Shown: positions 46,369 through 57,383 of the stretch, piece after piece
How positions within the stretch are numbered: position 1 is the stretch's first letter
Layout: every line of letters begins with the position of its first letter
Assembly (NCBI RefSeq): GCF_000518085.1
Contig: NZ_JACX01000007.1
Location: 1 to 64,000 of the forward strand
Source of the DNA: Bartonella grahamii ATCC 700132
GTDB lineage: Bacteria > Pseudomonadota > Alphaproteobacteria > Rhizobiales > Rhizobiaceae
Length of the DNA stretch: 64,000 nucleotides
Direction of reading: 5' to 3'
The notes under the pieces: model-generated
Seen by the model: the letters and a program-made list of their open reading frames with translations, nothing else
Database searches by the model: none
Told to the model about the DNA's origin: nothing
Program-made: the position numbers and the translations under genes

Positions 46369-46950
46369 TCAATGGTTTTGATTGTTTTTTATCGTTTGTG
46401 AAATTTCATTCATAAAGAGGGATTTATCATCTTTTATAAGGAGAGCGATATTTTTTGCAATTGTCTCTAAGAGAGGGGATAACCACTCTTGATCAGATTT
46501 GGCAAAATTTCCCAGAACATGTTGATGAACAAGTTCTTTGCTTCCAGGATGACCAATTCCTATGCGTATACGACAATAGTTAGTACCACAATGGGCATCA
46601 ATAGACTTAATACCATTATGCCCATTATTTCCTCCACCAATTTTTATACGAACTTTTCCTGGTGACAGGTCTAACTCATCATAAATGATGATCAAATTCT
46701 TCAGATCTAATTTATAAAATCGCAAAGCTTCACCGATAGCTTGACCAGAGAGATTCATGAAAGTTTGCGGTTTTATAAGAAAAATTTTCTCATTATTTAT
46801 GAAACCATTAGAGATTTCTGCTTGAAACTTCTTCGACCATGGAGAAAAAGAGAAGGACTGATAGATGGCATCAACAGCCATAAAACCGATATTATGGCGG
46901 TTATTTTGATATTGTAAACCAGGATTGCCAAGACCAGCAATAAGCCACAT
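46369..46950 (-). CDS. pth: Peptidyl-tRNA hydrolase
   Basis: A 193-residue enzyme that recycles peptidyl-tRNA dropped from ribosomes. Conserved: [18 protein letters not shown] (catalytic His20), [25 protein letters not shown] and GHNGIKSI. It lies 76 nt after rplY, with a hairpin in between, the standard rplY-pth arrangement. Confidence 0.95.
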   Translation of the reverse strand: MWLIAGLGNPGLQYQNNRHNIGFMAVDAIYQSFSFSPWSKKFQAEISNGFINNEKIFLIKPQTFMNLSGQAIGEALRFYKLDLKNLIIIYDELDLSPGKVRIKIGGGNNGHNGIKSIDAHCGTNYCRIRIGIGHPGSKELVHQHVLGNFAKSDQEWLSPLLETIAKNIALLIKDDKSLFMNEISQTIKNNQNH

Positions 46951-46996
46951 GTGTATCTTCAGTCAAAGTATGAGTAAGGGTAATGTCTCATAAATT

Positions 46997-47019
46997 AAGG
47001 CGGAAAAAATTCCCGCCTT
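46997..47019 (-). terminator. Hairpin between rplY and pth
   Basis: A 7-bp stem (AAGGCGG at 46997-47003 with CCGCCTT at 47013-47019). On the minus strand the downstream sequence (AATTTATG) is only weakly T-rich, so it may be a partial terminator that lowers pth relative to rplY. Confidence 0.45.
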
Positions 47020-47026
47020 TTGAGTT

Positions 47027-47656
47027 TTATGAAGTTTGCGTGTCTTCTTCTTCATCTTCTTGTTCAGAAGTTTCATCACTGACATCCATGCCAGCAGGAG
47101 CTGCAATGGTTGCAATGGTAAAATCTCGATCTTGGATGATGGGAGTCACATCTTTTGGCAGTTGCACTGCTGAAATGTGAATAGAGTCACCAATAGAGTA
47201 GCTGGCGAGATCAATTTCAATAGCTTCAGGAATAGCACTTGCTGGAGCCGTACATTCAATTTCGTGCCGAACAATATTGAGGACACCACCCTTTTTAAGT
47301 CCAGGTGCTGTATCTTCATTGAGGAAGTGGACAGGAATATTCACTTCTACAACGGATTTTGCTGAAATGCGTAAGAAATCTACATGGAGGGGAAAGTCAC
47401 GCACGGGATCTAATTGATAATCTTTTGGCAAAACCATAATTTTTTGCTTGTCAAGAATAATCGTTGCAATGGTGGTACGAAAGCCACCGGCATGAATTTT
47501 GTAGAAAATTTCTTTATAGGGAACTGTTATTGCCAAAGGAGGTTGTTTTTCACCATAAATGACAGCAGGAATAAGACCGTTGCGGCGAAGTTCACGGGAG
47601 GACCCCTTACCAACCCGCTCGCGTTTTTCGGCCTTAAGAGTGTAGCTTTTGCTCAT
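47027..47656 (-). CDS. rplY: 50S ribosomal protein L25/general stress protein Ctc
   Basis: A 209-residue long-form L25 (Ctc type) that binds 5S rRNA. N-terminal [24 protein letters not shown] is the L25 5S-binding domain; the C-terminal TL5-like beta domain follows and ends in an acidic tail ([14 protein letters not shown]). Typical for alphaproteobacteria. Confidence 0.93.
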   Translation of the reverse strand: MSKSYTLKAEKRERVGKGSSRELRRNGLIPAVIYGEKQPPLAITVPYKEIFYKIHAGGFRTTIATIILDKQKIMVLPKDYQLDPVRDFPLHVDFLRISAKSVVEVNIPVHFLNEDTAPGLKKGGVLNIVRHEIECTAPASAIPEAIEIDLASYSIGDSIHISAVQLPKDVTPIIQDRDFTIATIAAPAGMDVSDETSEQEDEEEDTQTS

Positions 47657-47948
47657 AATTTAAGTCCTTTTTACATGATTGGAGATCCTTCAAAAACAGT
47701 AATAGTTTTTGCATGGATATGAAGATATGCGCTAATCAACAGCGATCGCTCCATTCTGCGTTGCCTCCAAGGGTGTCTACACAGAAGTTTGTTCTATAAT
47801 TCAAACTATTCATAGATGCAAGAGTTGTGGGAAAAATCGATGATTTCTACCGTTAAAAAGGAGGAAATGTTACAAATTACGGTGTGGATGGAGAATCAGC
47901 CAATATGCGCTGGCACTGATATGTTCAAAATCAAACACTGGAGATGTT

Positions 47949-49448
47949 ATGAAGGTTGAGATTGCCTTGGGTGAGATGTCAGAGAGTCGTGCTTTGCATA
48001 AATCGATGCCAGCACTTCTTGATCTGGAAGAGTTATTGGCGACACGTCTTCTTGTACAAGGTAATTCCGGTTCAGGGAAATCACATCTTTTACGCCGTCT
48101 TTTGGAGCAAAGTGCTAAGTGGGTTCAGCATTGTGTAATTGATCCAGAAGGCGATTTTGTAACTTTGGCAGATAAATTTGGTCATGTTATTGTAGAGGCT
48201 CAACGTAGTGAATTAGAATTGACACGTATTGCTCATCGGATTCGCCAACATCGCGTTTCGGTGGTGTTCAACCTTGAAGGTTTAGACACCGAACAACAGA
48301 TGCGCGCTGTGGGGGCTTTTCTTGGTGCACTGTTTGATGTGGAACGTAATTATTGGTATCCTATGCTTGTTGTTGTTGATGAAGCACAATTGTTTGCTCC
48401 AACTGCGGCAGGAGAGGTTTCTGATGAAGCACGTAAAATTTCGTTGAGTGCTATGACCAATCTTATGTGTCGAGGGCGCAAACGTGGTCTTGCTGGTGTC
48501 ATTGCGACACAACGTCTGGCTAAGCTTGCCAAAAACGTAGCTGCTGAAGCTTCAAATTTTTTAATAGGGCGTACTTTTTTAGATATTGATATGGTGCGCG
48601 CTGCTGATCTTTTGGGAATGGAGCGCCGCCAAGCGGAAATGTTTAGAGATCTTGAGCGGGGGAATTTTATAGCTTTAGGCCCCGCTTTATCACGACGTCC
48701 CTTACCAATCATTATCGGTTCTGTTGAAACTTTGGCACGCTCTTCTAGCCCTAAATTAATGCCACTTCCAACAGAGCGGGATGATGTGCAAGAGCTCGTT
48801 TTTACTGCTTCACCAGAGGAAATTTTAAAGCCATTTAAACAAATACGAGAGCCGATGAGGGAAAAATCAATGCACGAGATGTTAGAGGAGGTAGTGCATA
48901 AAAAACAAGAGTTGTTGGAGGAAACCCCGAGTTTATTTCCTGAACTTTCTGATGTTGAGCGTGACGGCCAAGCAGAACATATTATTCGGGAAATTCTTGA
49001 GGATTCTGAGGCTTTTTATCGTTCAACAGCGGTGCTTTATCAAGATTTTTCAGTTCGTTGTCGTATCCATGGTATGTCAAAGGTTCCTTTTAATCTTTCA
49101 CAATTTCGGCGTAAATTGGCTATTGCTCAGGCTTTTGTTGATGAACAAACGGCTGTCAGTGAACATTGGAAACATATTTTGCAGATATCGGAGAGTTTAG
49201 AAGAAGATGTCCAAGGAGTCTTCTTGAATGTAGCACAGGCTGCATTAGGGGGAAAGCCATGTCCATCCGATGCATTTTTAGCACGTCTTTATGGGACTCA
49301 TTCTTTAAGCCGTGCACGCCGACTTTTAACCTACTTTGAAGAGCGTGGTCTTATTGTTATTCATATGCATTTTAGTGGCCAACGTATTGTTGCATTTCCT
49401 GATCTTGGTGTTGAAACAGCACCAGGAGACCCCAAGGAACCCCTTTAA
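47949..49448 (+). CDS. HerA-like / DUF87 ATP-binding protein
   Basis: A 499-residue ATPase of the FtsK-HerA group. Walker [16 protein letters not shown] (near residue 40), Walker [14 protein letters not shown], and the Arg/Gln sensor [13 protein letters not shown] are visible; the C-terminal 200 residues are helical and unrecognised. Rhizobial members are stand-alone and chromosomal, of unknown role in DNA metabolism. No nuclease partner (NurA, Sir2) is adjacent, so a defence role is not supported. The stop overlaps the prs stop by 4 bp (convergent). Confidence 0.75.
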   Translation: MKVEIALGEMSESRALHKSMPALLDLEELLATRLLVQGNSGSGKSHLLRRLLEQSAKWVQHCVIDPEGDFVTLADKFGHVIVEAQRSELELTRIAHRIRQHRVSVVFNLEGLDTEQQMRAVGAFLGALFDVERNYWYPMLVVVDEAQLFAPTAAGEVSDEARKISLSAMTNLMCRGRKRGLAGVIATQRLAKLAKNVAAEASNFLIGRTFLDIDMVRAADLLGMERRQAEMFRDLERGNFIALGPALSRRPLPIIIGSVETLARSSSPKLMPLPTERDDVQELVFTASPEEILKPFKQIREPMREKSMHEMLEEVVHKKQELLEETPSLFPELSDVERDGQAEHIIREILEDSEAFYRSTAVLYQDFSVRCRIHGMSKVPFNLSQFRRKLAIAQAFVDEQTAVSEHWKHILQISESLEEDVQGVFLNVAQAALGGKPCPSDAFLARLYGTHSLSRARRLLTYFEERGLIVIHMHFSGQRIVAFPDLGVETAPGDPKEPL

Positions 49449-50377
49449 CCAAATAAGCTGGAAACCGATTGTTCTGCTGCTGTCCTTGCAATTGCTTCCC
49501 CAATAAGGTCGGCAATGGGCAAAACACGAATATTATGGGCTTTCTCAATAGCTTGTGTTGGCATAATTGAATCTGTAATAACCAATTCTTTCATCTCTGA
49601 ATTGGTAATTCGTTCGATTGCATTACCAGAAAGAACACCGTGCGTGATATAAGCCGTGACACTATTGGCACCATGTTTAAGCAGAGCACTTGCTGCATTG
49701 CATAAAGTTCCACCTGAATCAACAATATCATCAAGCAAAAGGCAATCTTTTCCCGATACATCTCCAATGATATTCATAACCTCTGATTCACCGGGACGTT
49801 CACGACGTTTATCTACAATAGCAAGCAAACTGTTCAAACGCTTGGCGAGCGAGCGTGCGCGTACAACACCACCCACATCAGGTGAAACAACAATAACATT
49901 TTCAAGAGAATAATGCACTTTGACATCGCGAGAAATAACAGGAACAGCATAGAGATTATCCGTAGGGATATCAAAAAAACCTTGAATTTGTCCTGCATGA
50001 AGGTCCAATGTTAAAACACGATGGGCCCCTGCTTCAGTAATCAGGTTGGCAACAAGTTTTGCGGAAATGGGAGTACGCGGACCAGGTTTACGGTCTTGAC
50101 GGGCATAGCCAAAATAAGGGATCACAGCTGTGATGCGACGTGCCGAAGAACGACGAAGCGCATCAATCATGATGAGTAATTCCATCAAGTGATCATTGGC
50201 TGGATAGGATGTAGATTGCAAAACAAACACGTCCTGTCCACGCACATTTTCATGTAATTCTACGAAAATCTCTTGATCAGCGAAACGTTTTACGGTGGCT
50301 TTTCCTAAGGGGATGTTCAAATAATTTGCAACATCTTCAGCTAGGCGTGGATTAGAATTTCCGCAGAAAAGTTTCAT
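49445..50377 (-). CDS. prs: Ribose-phosphate pyrophosphokinase
   Basis: A 310-residue enzyme making PRPP from ribose 5-phosphate and ATP. Motifs: [53 protein letters not shown] (ATP site), [11 protein letters not shown] and the PRPP loop [18 protein letters not shown]. Complete and single. The 50378-50858 gap holds its promoter; nothing else is seen there. Confidence 0.95.
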   Translation of the reverse strand: MKLFCGNSNPRLAEDVANYLNIPLGKATVKRFADQEIFVELHENVRGQDVFVLQSTSYPANDHLMELLIMIDALRRSSARRITAVIPYFGYARQDRKPGPRTPISAKLVANLITEAGAHRVLTLDLHAGQIQGFFDIPTDNLYAVPVISRDVKVHYSLENVIVVSPDVGGVVRARSLAKRLNSLLAIVDKRRERPGESEVMNIIGDVSGKDCLLLDDIVDSGGTLCNAASALLKHGANSVTAYITHGVLSGNAIERITNSEMKELVITDSIMPTQAIEKAHNIRVLPIADLIGEAIARTAAEQSVSSLFG

Positions 50378-50858
50378 AGTAGAACCTCTGAATTATCATG
50401 GTGGGAATGCGACACGGTTTTTAATTTCTTTTTATTAAATTGCAAGAGAACAATTACAAAAGCCTTACAATTTTATCGATTATTGTTAAAGAGCTATGCG
50501 ATATGTTTTCTCTTTTTCCAAAAGTTTGTTTCTTTTAGAGCAAAGTTTTTTCTCCATGCGGCAAAGAAATACGTATTGATTAAGCTTTTTGGTTATTACT
50601 TTATAAAAAAATGCTTTCAATATGGGGAATGTTTCATATTTAGGATGAATGAAGGGGAGTAAAAAAAGAGGAGTATCATCTTGCCTTCAATCATTATAAC
50701 CAAACATTGAAAATGATTCAGAGCAAAAGCTATCATATTTTATGGGCTGGTAATAATTTTGTAAAAAAGCAAAGCAAAGTACAATAGGATTTATTTTTAC
50801 ATTTGGGTAAAAAGTTTAGTTTTGCAGTTTTGGTATTGTTTTAAAGCATAAAAGAGGA
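50378..50858. other. Gap of about 480 bp upstream of prs
   Basis: AT-rich DNA between the 3' end of pgeF and the start of prs, both on the minus strand. It must contain the prs promoter. I see no gene, RNA or repeat; a poor hairpin (AAAAGAGGATCATCTTTT) spans the pgeF stop. Confidence 0.4.
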
Positions 50859-51650
50859 TCATCTTTTATTTTTTAGCATAATAGCAGAAATTTGCCGTCC
50901 GTAATCAGGTTCGCTGCGGTGTATTGCACGGCGATAGGAGAAAAAACGCTTTTCATCCTTGTAAGTGCAAAGCTCTACACAAGAAGCATTAACGTCTGCT
51001 TCGATGAGTTGATTCATAATGAATGCCCACAGATTAAAGTAAAAGTGATTTATTTTGTCTGTTTTTATAAAATATTTTTGGTATTTGCAGTGGCAATCAA
51101 TAAATTGGTCGTAAAATTCACTTGTTACTTCATAGTGACAAGGACCAATACAAGGTCCAAGGACTGCTGTTATTGATTGTCTTTTTGCTCCTTGTTTTTC
51201 CATAACAGCAATTGTTTTCTCGATAATTCCATTTAAGCTTCCGCGCCAGCCAGCATGAGTTGCAGCGATGACACCTGCTTGTGGATCAGCAAACAGAATG
51301 GGTCCGCAATCTGCTGTAAGAATGCCGATTACGAGTTCTTGTGTGGTGGTAACGAGAGCATCGGCTTTAGGAGGGGAGCCGATAAAAGCTTTATCAACGA
51401 CAACGACTTCACAAGAGTGTATTTGATTGACAGTGACTAAATTTTGTATCTCAACATCAAAATAATGAGCGACTAAAGTGCGGTTTTGTGTAATATGTTC
51501 AGGGTAATCATTTGAGCTTTGGCCAACATTAAGGCTTTGGTAAAGGCTTTTTGAAACACCACCTTGACGAGTAAAAAAACCATGTTCTATCCCATGGGTT
51601 TGTAAAGTAGAAAGATTTTTTGCAAGAATGGGATGAGGGATAGATTTCAT
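50859..51650 (-). CDS. pgeF: YfiH/PgeF-type peptidoglycan editing or purine nucleoside enzyme
   Basis: A 263-residue member of the multicopper polyphenol oxidase/YfiH family with FFTRQGGVS, TADCGPILFAD, ATHAGWRGSLNG and GPCIGPCHYEVT, including the zinc-binding His and Cys. Relatives act on purine nucleosides or guard peptidoglycan precursors. Third gene of lgt-midA-pgeF, 100 nt after midA. Confidence 0.85.
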   Translation of the reverse strand: MKSIPHPILAKNLSTLQTHGIEHGFFTRQGGVSKSLYQSLNVGQSSNDYPEHITQNRTLVAHYFDVEIQNLVTVNQIHSCEVVVVDKAFIGSPPKADALVTTTQELVIGILTADCGPILFADPQAGVIAATHAGWRGSLNGIIEKTIAVMEKQGAKRQSITAVLGPCIGPCHYEVTSEFYDQFIDCHCKYQKYFIKTDKINHFYFNLWAFIMNQLIEADVNASCVELCTYKDEKRFFSYRRAIHRSEPDYGRQISAIMLKNKR

Positions 51651-51752
51651 AAAAGTTCCTTATGGAGATTATTTGAAGTGAGGGTGGAAATGTTCATATT
51701 TGTCAATGAATATTTCAGATAATGATGTGCTTATTGACAAAAGCGCCGATCA

Positions 51753-52832
51753 TCAAAATTGGGGAGGTATGGAGATGTTTTTATCACTGAAATGTAAAAC
51801 TTTAAATAATTTTCCCATTTGATCTTGACCAGCGAGCCGTTCGATGTCCTGGCGGATTTTGTCTTGCAAAGGAGCACTTTTGCCAACTCCAAGCTGTTTT
51901 GCGCGCTCCAGTAGCCCCATTTTTAAAAGAAAATCTCCTTGCTCGAAGATTTCAGCAAAACAACCTTGTTCAAGGGCTATGTTTTTTAAAAAAGAAAAAC
52001 CAACATGGGATGTTAAATCATGTTCACCAGGGGCATCAAAAATATCACGAAATCTATGTTTTGACAGTGCTTGCAAGGTATCGCCAAATGCAAGATCAGC
52101 AGCACCATAATCAATGAGCAAAGCAGAACCTGTCACTTGCACTAAATGGTGGCTGATTTGTTGCATGAATTGATGCCGTAAGGGGGCATATTCAAAAATT
52201 GTTCCGTCAGGCACTTTAGAACAATAGGTTTGTAGATAAGAAGAGGGAAGTTTATGCAGGGCAGCAATAAATGTGAAATCTCCATTTTGATCGATTGTAA
52301 TGCGGCGTTCTCTCCATTCTCCCTTAATTTTAATATATTGGTTGATGGGGAGTGTATCGAGAAATTCATTAGCTATTAAGAAGAGTGGTTTTGAGGGGAT
52401 TTGATCAAAACTTTCAATGCTATGGATTTGTTTTTGATAGGAGGAAAGGCGCTTTTTTTGTTCTTCTGCGAGCTTTTTACTTATTTCAAGGAGAAAAACT
52501 TCAGAAGATTCAAATGCTGTCGTGGATAATTTTTGAATGGTACGCAAAACATCATCCATGAGAGTTCCACGTCCTGGACCTATTTCAGCGAGGATAAAAG
52601 GGCGAGGACAACCATGAGCGTTCCAGCTTGCGAGAACCCAAATCCCAATCATTTCTCCAAATAATTGGCTTATTTCAGGTGCTGTAATGAAATCACCGGT
52701 ACGTCCAAAAGGTGTTTGTGTTTGATAATAACCAAATTGAGGATCGGTAAGTGCCAACGTCATATATTGGCTAACAGTGATTGGTCCATTAAGGGCAATA
52801 ATTTCTTTAATTTTTTCTTTTAGATTGGCCAT
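51753..52832 (-). CDS. SAM-dependent methyltransferase MidA/NDUFAF7 family
   Basis: About 359 residues from ATG 52832 ([11 protein letters not shown]); a frame beginning 9 codons earlier is open. Motif [21 protein letters not shown] is the SAM-binding glycine loop; [31 protein letters not shown] is the family hallmark. Relatives methylate an arginine on a complex I subunit. Its start lies 26 nt inside the end of lgt, so the two are co-translated. Confidence 0.88.
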   Translation of the reverse strand: MANLKEKIKEIIALNGPITVSQYMTLALTDPQFGYYQTQTPFGRTGDFITAPEISQLFGEMIGIWVLASWNAHGCPRPFILAEIGPGRGTLMDDVLRTIQKLSTTAFESSEVFLLEISKKLAEEQKKRLSSYQKQIHSIESFDQIPSKPLFLIANEFLDTLPINQYIKIKGEWRERRITIDQNGDFTFIAALHKLPSSYLQTYCSKVPDGTIFEYAPLRHQFMQQISHHLVQVTGSALLIDYGAADLAFGDTLQALSKHRFRDIFDAPGEHDLTSHVGFSFLKNIALEQGCFAEIFEQGDFLLKMGLLERAKQLGVGKSAPLQDKIRQDIERLAGQDQMGKLFKVLHFSDKNISIPPQF

Positions 52833-53685
52833 TTTCTGTCGATTTATATTTAAAGGCATGGAGAAGAAGATAAAACCCTAAAAGAAGCATGGGAAGAGAT
52901 AAAGCCATGCCATAGGTAAAACCAGTAGAATGGAAAAGAGTTGAAAACCATTCTGGATCTTCTTGAGGCGCACGGTAAACTTCAGAAATGCTGCGCGCTA
53001 CTGCGTAGCCTATAATAAATGTTCCTGCAACAGCTCCAGGGCGCTTTAATGCTTTAAAGGCAAAAATGATAAGGCATAAGATGATGAAGAGAAGAAATCC
53101 TTCCATGAAAGCTTCGTAAAGTTGGCTTGGATGGCGCGGTAGATAGTGAGGATCGAGAGGAAAACAAACAGCCCAAGGACGTGTAGTAATATTGCCCCAT
53201 AACTCTTGGTTAATGAAGTTGCAAATTCGTACAATGCCGATACCAATAGGAGCACCTGCAGCAATGATATCAAACATGGCTCGTATGTTAATATGATTTT
53301 TACGGGCAAACCAGATCATAGCAATGATGATGGCAACAAGCCCGCCATGAAAGGACATTCCCCCATCCCACACGGCAATGATAGCACTTGGATGGTTAAA
53401 ATAGTAAATGGGATCCCATACAAGAACTTGTCCTAAACGCCCTCCGACAACAACACTTATGGCAGACCAGACAACAAAATCTCCGATCTTTTCTTTATCC
53501 ATAGGAGGGTGGTCTCTATACCATAGAGATGTTTTTTTTAATAATTTTTGCGCATACCACCAAGCAAAAAGAATACCCACCACGTAACCAAGTCCATACC
53601 AATGAAGTGCTATGGGACCTAGCTGGATAATGACAGGATCAAGAAAAGACGGAAAAGCAATGGCTGGACAAGACAGATTATTCAT
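52807..53685 (-). CDS. lgt: Prolipoprotein diacylglyceryl transferase
   Basis: A 292-residue inner membrane enzyme with seven helices that transfers diacylglycerol to the lipobox Cys. Family signature [46 protein letters not shown] and [12 protein letters not shown] are present. It would modify lipoproteins such as the L,D-transpeptidase at 45384. Confidence 0.95.
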   Translation of the reverse strand: MNNLSCPAIAFPSFLDPVIIQLGPIALHWYGLGYVVGILFAWWYAQKLLKKTSLWYRDHPPMDKEKIGDFVVWSAISVVVGGRLGQVLVWDPIYYFNHPSAIIAVWDGGMSFHGGLVAIIIAMIWFARKNHINIRAMFDIIAAGAPIGIGIVRICNFINQELWGNITTRPWAVCFPLDPHYLPRHPSQLYEAFMEGFLLFIILCLIIFAFKALKRPGAVAGTFIIGYAVARSISEVYRAPQEDPEWFSTLFHSTGFTYGMALSLPMLLLGFYLLLHAFKYKSTENGQSKRKN

Positions 53686-53990
53686 GAATTAAGCATCTTA
53701 CATTATACGAGATGAATATGAAGTGACTCTAATGGTCAGAAATGACAGATGAATGCGCAATGGTCAAGTCAGTAGGGAGGCTAGTCAGAAAGGGGGATAG
53801 ATTTCCACTGGTTTATCGCGGTAAAAAAATATGGTGATAAAAGAAATATTAAAAAATCTTTAAAAAATCGTCATGAAAAATCTGCACAGTATGTAAAATA
53901 TAGGGTAAAAGGAACAAATTACAGTATCTAAATGTTATGAGAATACGCTATAATGCGTGCGTCAATAATTAAAATTTAAGGAAAAATGTT
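53686..53990. other. Divergent gap of about 305 bp
   Basis: Region between lgt (minus) and the UbiK-like gene (plus). It should contain both promoters; no confident elements, RNA or repeats are seen. AAGGAAAA lies 7 nt before the ATG at 53991. Confidence 0.4.
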
Positions 53991-54260
53991 ATGCGTAATG
54001 GATCAAATCGTATTCTTGATGAATTAGCAAAATTAGCAACAGATGCTGCTGACGTCGCGCAAGGTATACGACGTGAAGCTGGAACAGCTTTTCGTGTGCA
54101 GGCTGAAAAGATAGCAAACAAACTTGATCTTGTTTCTCGCGAAGAGTTTGAGACTTTTAAGGAGATGGTGCTGAAAATCCATGCTGATAATGCTGATTTG
54201 AAAAGGCGCTTTGATGATTTAAAAAAAGATGATTTAAAAAACGCAGACACAAAAAAGTAA
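53991..54260 (+). CDS. UbiK/BMFP accessory protein
   Basis: An 89-residue coiled-coil protein: LDELAKLATDAADVAQGIRREA, then LDLVSREEFETFKEMV and a long charged helix. This is the Brucella membrane fusogenic protein/YqiC (UbiK) pattern; in E. coli UbiK supports ubiquinone synthesis. Complete and single. Confidence 0.8.
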   Translation: MRNGSNRILDELAKLATDAADVAQGIRREAGTAFRVQAEKIANKLDLVSREEFETFKEMVLKIHADNADLKRRFDDLKKDDLKNADTKK

Positions 54261-54641
54261 GATAGTTTCTTAAAAAAAGAATCTTCAAAAAAATATCCCC
54301 AATTTTTCAATATGATGCGTGAAACTAAAAAATGCTTAATCTTGAGTCTGTTAGAGCGGAGCATTTGTTTATTTTTGATTTTTTTTTGGGTAAAATACAT
54401 TTTTTTGAATCAGGGGGGCTGGCGCTATGAAATTGTATCAATACACTGAAAAGACTTGATGATTCGTTTTATGACTATCAGGTTGCCCTAAACAGCGCGA
54501 TTGTGTTCTGGGTGTTTGTGTACTGTCGATGTTTTTATGTGTATTTGTTTGTTGTAAAGGTTCTGATTGTAGCAAAATATTGTTACAGTTTAGGCGGTTT
54601 ATATTCTGTTGACAATGTTTTTAAGATGATTGAGGATTGTG
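54261..54641. other. Gap of about 380 bp before the YbjN gene
   Basis: AT-rich except for a GC-richer patch near 54420-54500. No gene is supported; a 61-codon frame at 54503-54688 has no homology and overlaps the YbjN start. Confidence 0.35.
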
Positions 54642-55142
54642 ATGAGGCTTGCATTTTGCGCCACAGAGAGAAAAGAGCACCCTGTTGACTTTATCGAACA
54701 GATTGCCTGTGAATATGATTGGTCGTTTGAGCGGGATGCGCAAGATGAAATTAGCGTTTGTGTGGAAGGAAAGCGCGCAAATTATCGTCTTGCTTTTTCA
54801 TGGATGGAAGAGCATGAAGCACTTCATTTGGCTTGTTCGTTTGATCTCTCTATTAAAAATGCTCGAACAGCTGAAATACAGCGCTTATTGCTAGCAATTA
54901 ATGAAAAGTTGTTGTTGGGACATTTTGATTACTGGCAAAGGAATAATTCAGTTATTTATCGGCAAGGTCTTCTTTTGGCTGGTGGGATGCATCCATCTCA
55001 TATACAGGTTGAAACATTGTTGATACATGCACTTAAAGTCTGTGAAAGCCATTATGTTGCATTTCAGATGGTTGCTTTGTCGGGAGAAAGTGCTTACAAG
55101 GCACTGCAGTACACTTTGTTTGAAACTGTAGGGAATGCCTAA
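54642..55142 (+). CDS. YbjN domain protein
   Basis: About 166 residues from ATG 54642, chosen because TTGAGGA lies 7 nt upstream; a start four codons earlier is also open. It matches the YbjN (bacterial sensory transduction regulator) family of rhizobia: ERKEHPVDFIEQIACEYDW, a beta-rich middle and QVETLLIHALKVCESHY. The fold resembles type III secretion chaperones; the function is not settled. Confidence 0.78.
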   Translation: MRLAFCATERKEHPVDFIEQIACEYDWSFERDAQDEISVCVEGKRANYRLAFSWMEEHEALHLACSFDLSIKNARTAEIQRLLLAINEKLLLGHFDYWQRNNSVIYRQGLLLAGGMHPSHIQVETLLIHALKVCESHYVAFQMVALSGESAYKALQYTLFETVGNA

Positions 55143-55187
55143 AATACACAGTCTGTTATTTTTACAGATGGTTTGCTGAAATATTGC

Positions 55188-56528
55188 TCATAGGGGGATA
55201 TCAAGAATAGCGCGTAATCCCCCAAGTGGGCTTTCATCTAATTGTATATTGCCACCATGGCTGCGTGCTATGTCTTGAGCAATAGAAAGACCAAGTCCTG
55301 TTCCACTTGCATCTTGATTTCGCGCTTTATCAAGTCGAAAGAATGGCTTAAAAACTTCTGTACGCATATTTTCATGAATTCCAGGTCCATTATCATCGAT
55401 TATCAATATAAAAGATTCTTGTTGAGAGTTAGCTGTTAGTTTAACGGTTGTGCCGTAACAAAATGCATTTGATACAAGATTGCTGACCAAGCGTGTGAAA
55501 GCACGGGGACGTACTTGTATTTCTGTAGGACCTTCAATGGTGTAAGAAAATTGACGTTTGTGAAGATGAGCATCGGCAGAGAATTTTTGCATAAGAGCAT
55601 TTAAGTCAAAAGTCTTGACACTTTCACTTCCTTCACCACGAGCAAAAGCAAGATAATCTTCTAACATATTTTGCATGTCACTTACATCTTGCTCAAGCGG
55701 TTTAATATCAAAGTCAGTATTTACTAATGCTAGCTGAAGTTTAAAGCGTGTAAGAATGGTTCTTAAATCATGACTTACTCCTGAGAGCATCATGGTGCGT
55801 TGTTCGATTTGGCGTTCAATACGTTCTCGCATACGTAAAAAAGCAATGCCAGCACGACGGACTTCATCAGCTCCTTGTGGTTGAAATCCTTTTGGTAAAG
55901 GACGACCGCGTCCAAAGCTTTCTGCTGCTTCAGCCAATTGTTGAATAGGTTTAATTTGATTGCGCAAAAAGTATATTGCTATCAGCAATAAAACAAGAGC
56001 TGTTCCTACCATCCAGCTTAAAAAAATAGCAGTATTGGAAGCGTAGGCTTGGCTGCGTGGAGCAAAGACGCGTAAGATGTTGTGACCAAGGTGGATACGG
56101 ATTTCAACAAGATCAGAATCTCCTACGGTATCGATCCAGAAGGGACGGTTAATTTGGCGGGTGATTTCTTCATTTAAAAAATAGTCAAGAATTGCAAAAA
56201 ATGGCTTAGGTCCTGGAGGGGGAAGAGGGGAAGGGGGTAGGATAGAAATGTTTAATCCCATGCGTTGTTGTGCAATACGCTTGATATCTTCATAGTTATC
56301 TTGTTGTGGATATGTTTCAAGAATATCAATAATGGCTGAAATGTCATGCACGACAGCCATTGAAAGACGCTCGGTTACCATTTGCCAATGGCGTTCCATA
56401 AAGACATAAGCAATGACTGTTTGCAGAAGTACCATGGGAGCGATAATAATGATCAAAGAGCGAGCATAAAGCCGTTTAGGCATTTTTTTCGTTAACCATC
56501 GAAGAAAAAATCTTAAAGGCTTGATCAT
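55188..56528 (-). CDS. EnvZ-like sensor histidine kinase
   Basis: A 446-residue inner membrane kinase with two membrane helices (about residues 22-44 and 163-187), a periplasmic loop, HAMP domain (QLAEAAESFGRGRPLPKGFQPQGADEVRRAG), H-box LSGVSHDLRTILTRFKLQLAL, N-box SNLVSNAFCYG, G1 DDNGPGI and G2 GTGLGLSIA. The Pro that follows the His in E. coli EnvZ (DLRTPLT) is Ile here. Starts 8 nt after the regulator stop, so they form an operon. Confidence 0.82.
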   Translation of the reverse strand: MIKPLRFFLRWLTKKMPKRLYARSLIIIIAPMVLLQTVIAYVFMERHWQMVTERLSMAVVHDISAIIDILETYPQQDNYEDIKRIAQQRMGLNISILPPSPLPPPGPKPFFAILDYFLNEEITRQINRPFWIDTVGDSDLVEIRIHLGHNILRVFAPRSQAYASNTAIFLSWMVGTALVLLLIAIYFLRNQIKPIQQLAEAAESFGRGRPLPKGFQPQGADEVRRAGIAFLRMRERIERQIEQRTMMLSGVSHDLRTILTRFKLQLALVNTDFDIKPLEQDVSDMQNMLEDYLAFARGEGSESVKTFDLNALMQKFSADAHLHKRQFSYTIEGPTEIQVRPRAFTRLVSNLVSNAFCYGTTVKLTANSQQESFILIIDDNGPGIHENMRTEVFKPFFRLDKARNQDASGTGLGLSIAQDIARSHGGNIQLDESPLGGLRAILDIPL

Positions 56529-56536
56529 TCTTGTGC

Positions 56537-57241
56537 CTATTCAATAGAGAGTTTGTACCCTATTCCTCGCACGGTTTGGAGCCATATAGGCAGTGCTGGG
56601 TTTTTTTCGATTTTACGACGAAGGCGGTTGATCTGTACATCAATGGCACGTTCATTTATATTGCTGTCATCAGCCGCGAATTTATGGCGCGGAATTGTAT
56701 CGCCTGCATTTTCGGCAAAAATGACCATCATTTCTTGTTCTTTATCTGTTAATTTAATAATTTTTCCCCCTTTTTTGAGTTCGCGCCGTGAAATTGAAAA
56801 TATATAAGGTCCAAAAACGATTTGCTCGATTTTGGGTTGGTGAGGGGGAAAACCACGCCGTAAAATGGCATTGATACGAAGGAGAAGCTCACGAGGATCA
56901 AACGGCTTAGCAAGATAATCATCTGCACCTGCTTCTAAGCCATGGATACGATTGTCTATTTCTGATAAAGCTGTTAGCATGAAGATAGGAACATCCTTTG
57001 TTTGGCGGAGTGAATGAGTAAGATCAATACCGTTTTCACCAGGCATCATGACATCAACAATAAGAAGATCAAAATCTAAACTTGCCAACAGTCGTTTTGC
57101 TTCATTAGCATTGGCTGAAACTGAAACACGAAATCCATTTTTAATGAGAAACTGAAATAAAAGACTGCGGATACGAGTGTCGTCATCAATCACAAGAAGG
57201 TGAGGTGCGTCATCACACAAAACTTGAACATGATCGGACAT
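56537..57241 (-). CDS. OmpR-type response regulator
   Basis: A 234-residue regulator from ATG 57241 (MSDHVQVL); a TTG six codons upstream is less likely. Receiver with DDD near the start (residues 19-21), phospho-acceptor Asp63 (LIVDVMMPGENG), TALSE and KPFD; winged-helix output domain with IKLTDKEQEMMVIF, DVQINRLRRKIE and VRGIGYKL. First gene of the regulator-kinase operon; related to OmpR and rhizobial PetR. Confidence 0.83.
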   Translation of the reverse strand: MSDHVQVLCDDAPHLLVIDDDTRIRSLLFQFLIKNGFRVSVSANANEAKRLLASLDFDLLIVDVMMPGENGIDLTHSLRQTKDVPIFMLTALSEIDNRIHGLEAGADDYLAKPFDPRELLLRINAILRRGFPPHQPKIEQIVFGPYIFSISRRELKKGGKIIKLTDKEQEMMVIFAENAGDTIPRHKFAADDSNINERAIDVQINRLRRKIEKNPALPIWLQTVRGIGYKLSIE

Positions 57242-57383
57242 TCTTAAAAACCTTGACAAAAATTTAGTTTACACAAAATGCAAGTTTACATAAGTTGTAT
57301 AAAGCTGTCGAGCAGCACCTTTACCTTAAAGGAGAGAAAGTTTTATTTATAAATTTAAAAAATTTACTTTTGAAAAGGATATT

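Noticed and set aside
47949-49448. HerA-like ATPase as part of an antiviral defence system
   Set aside because: No Sir2, nuclease or other partner is adjacent, and neighbours are core genes (rplY, prs); a housekeeping role is more likely.
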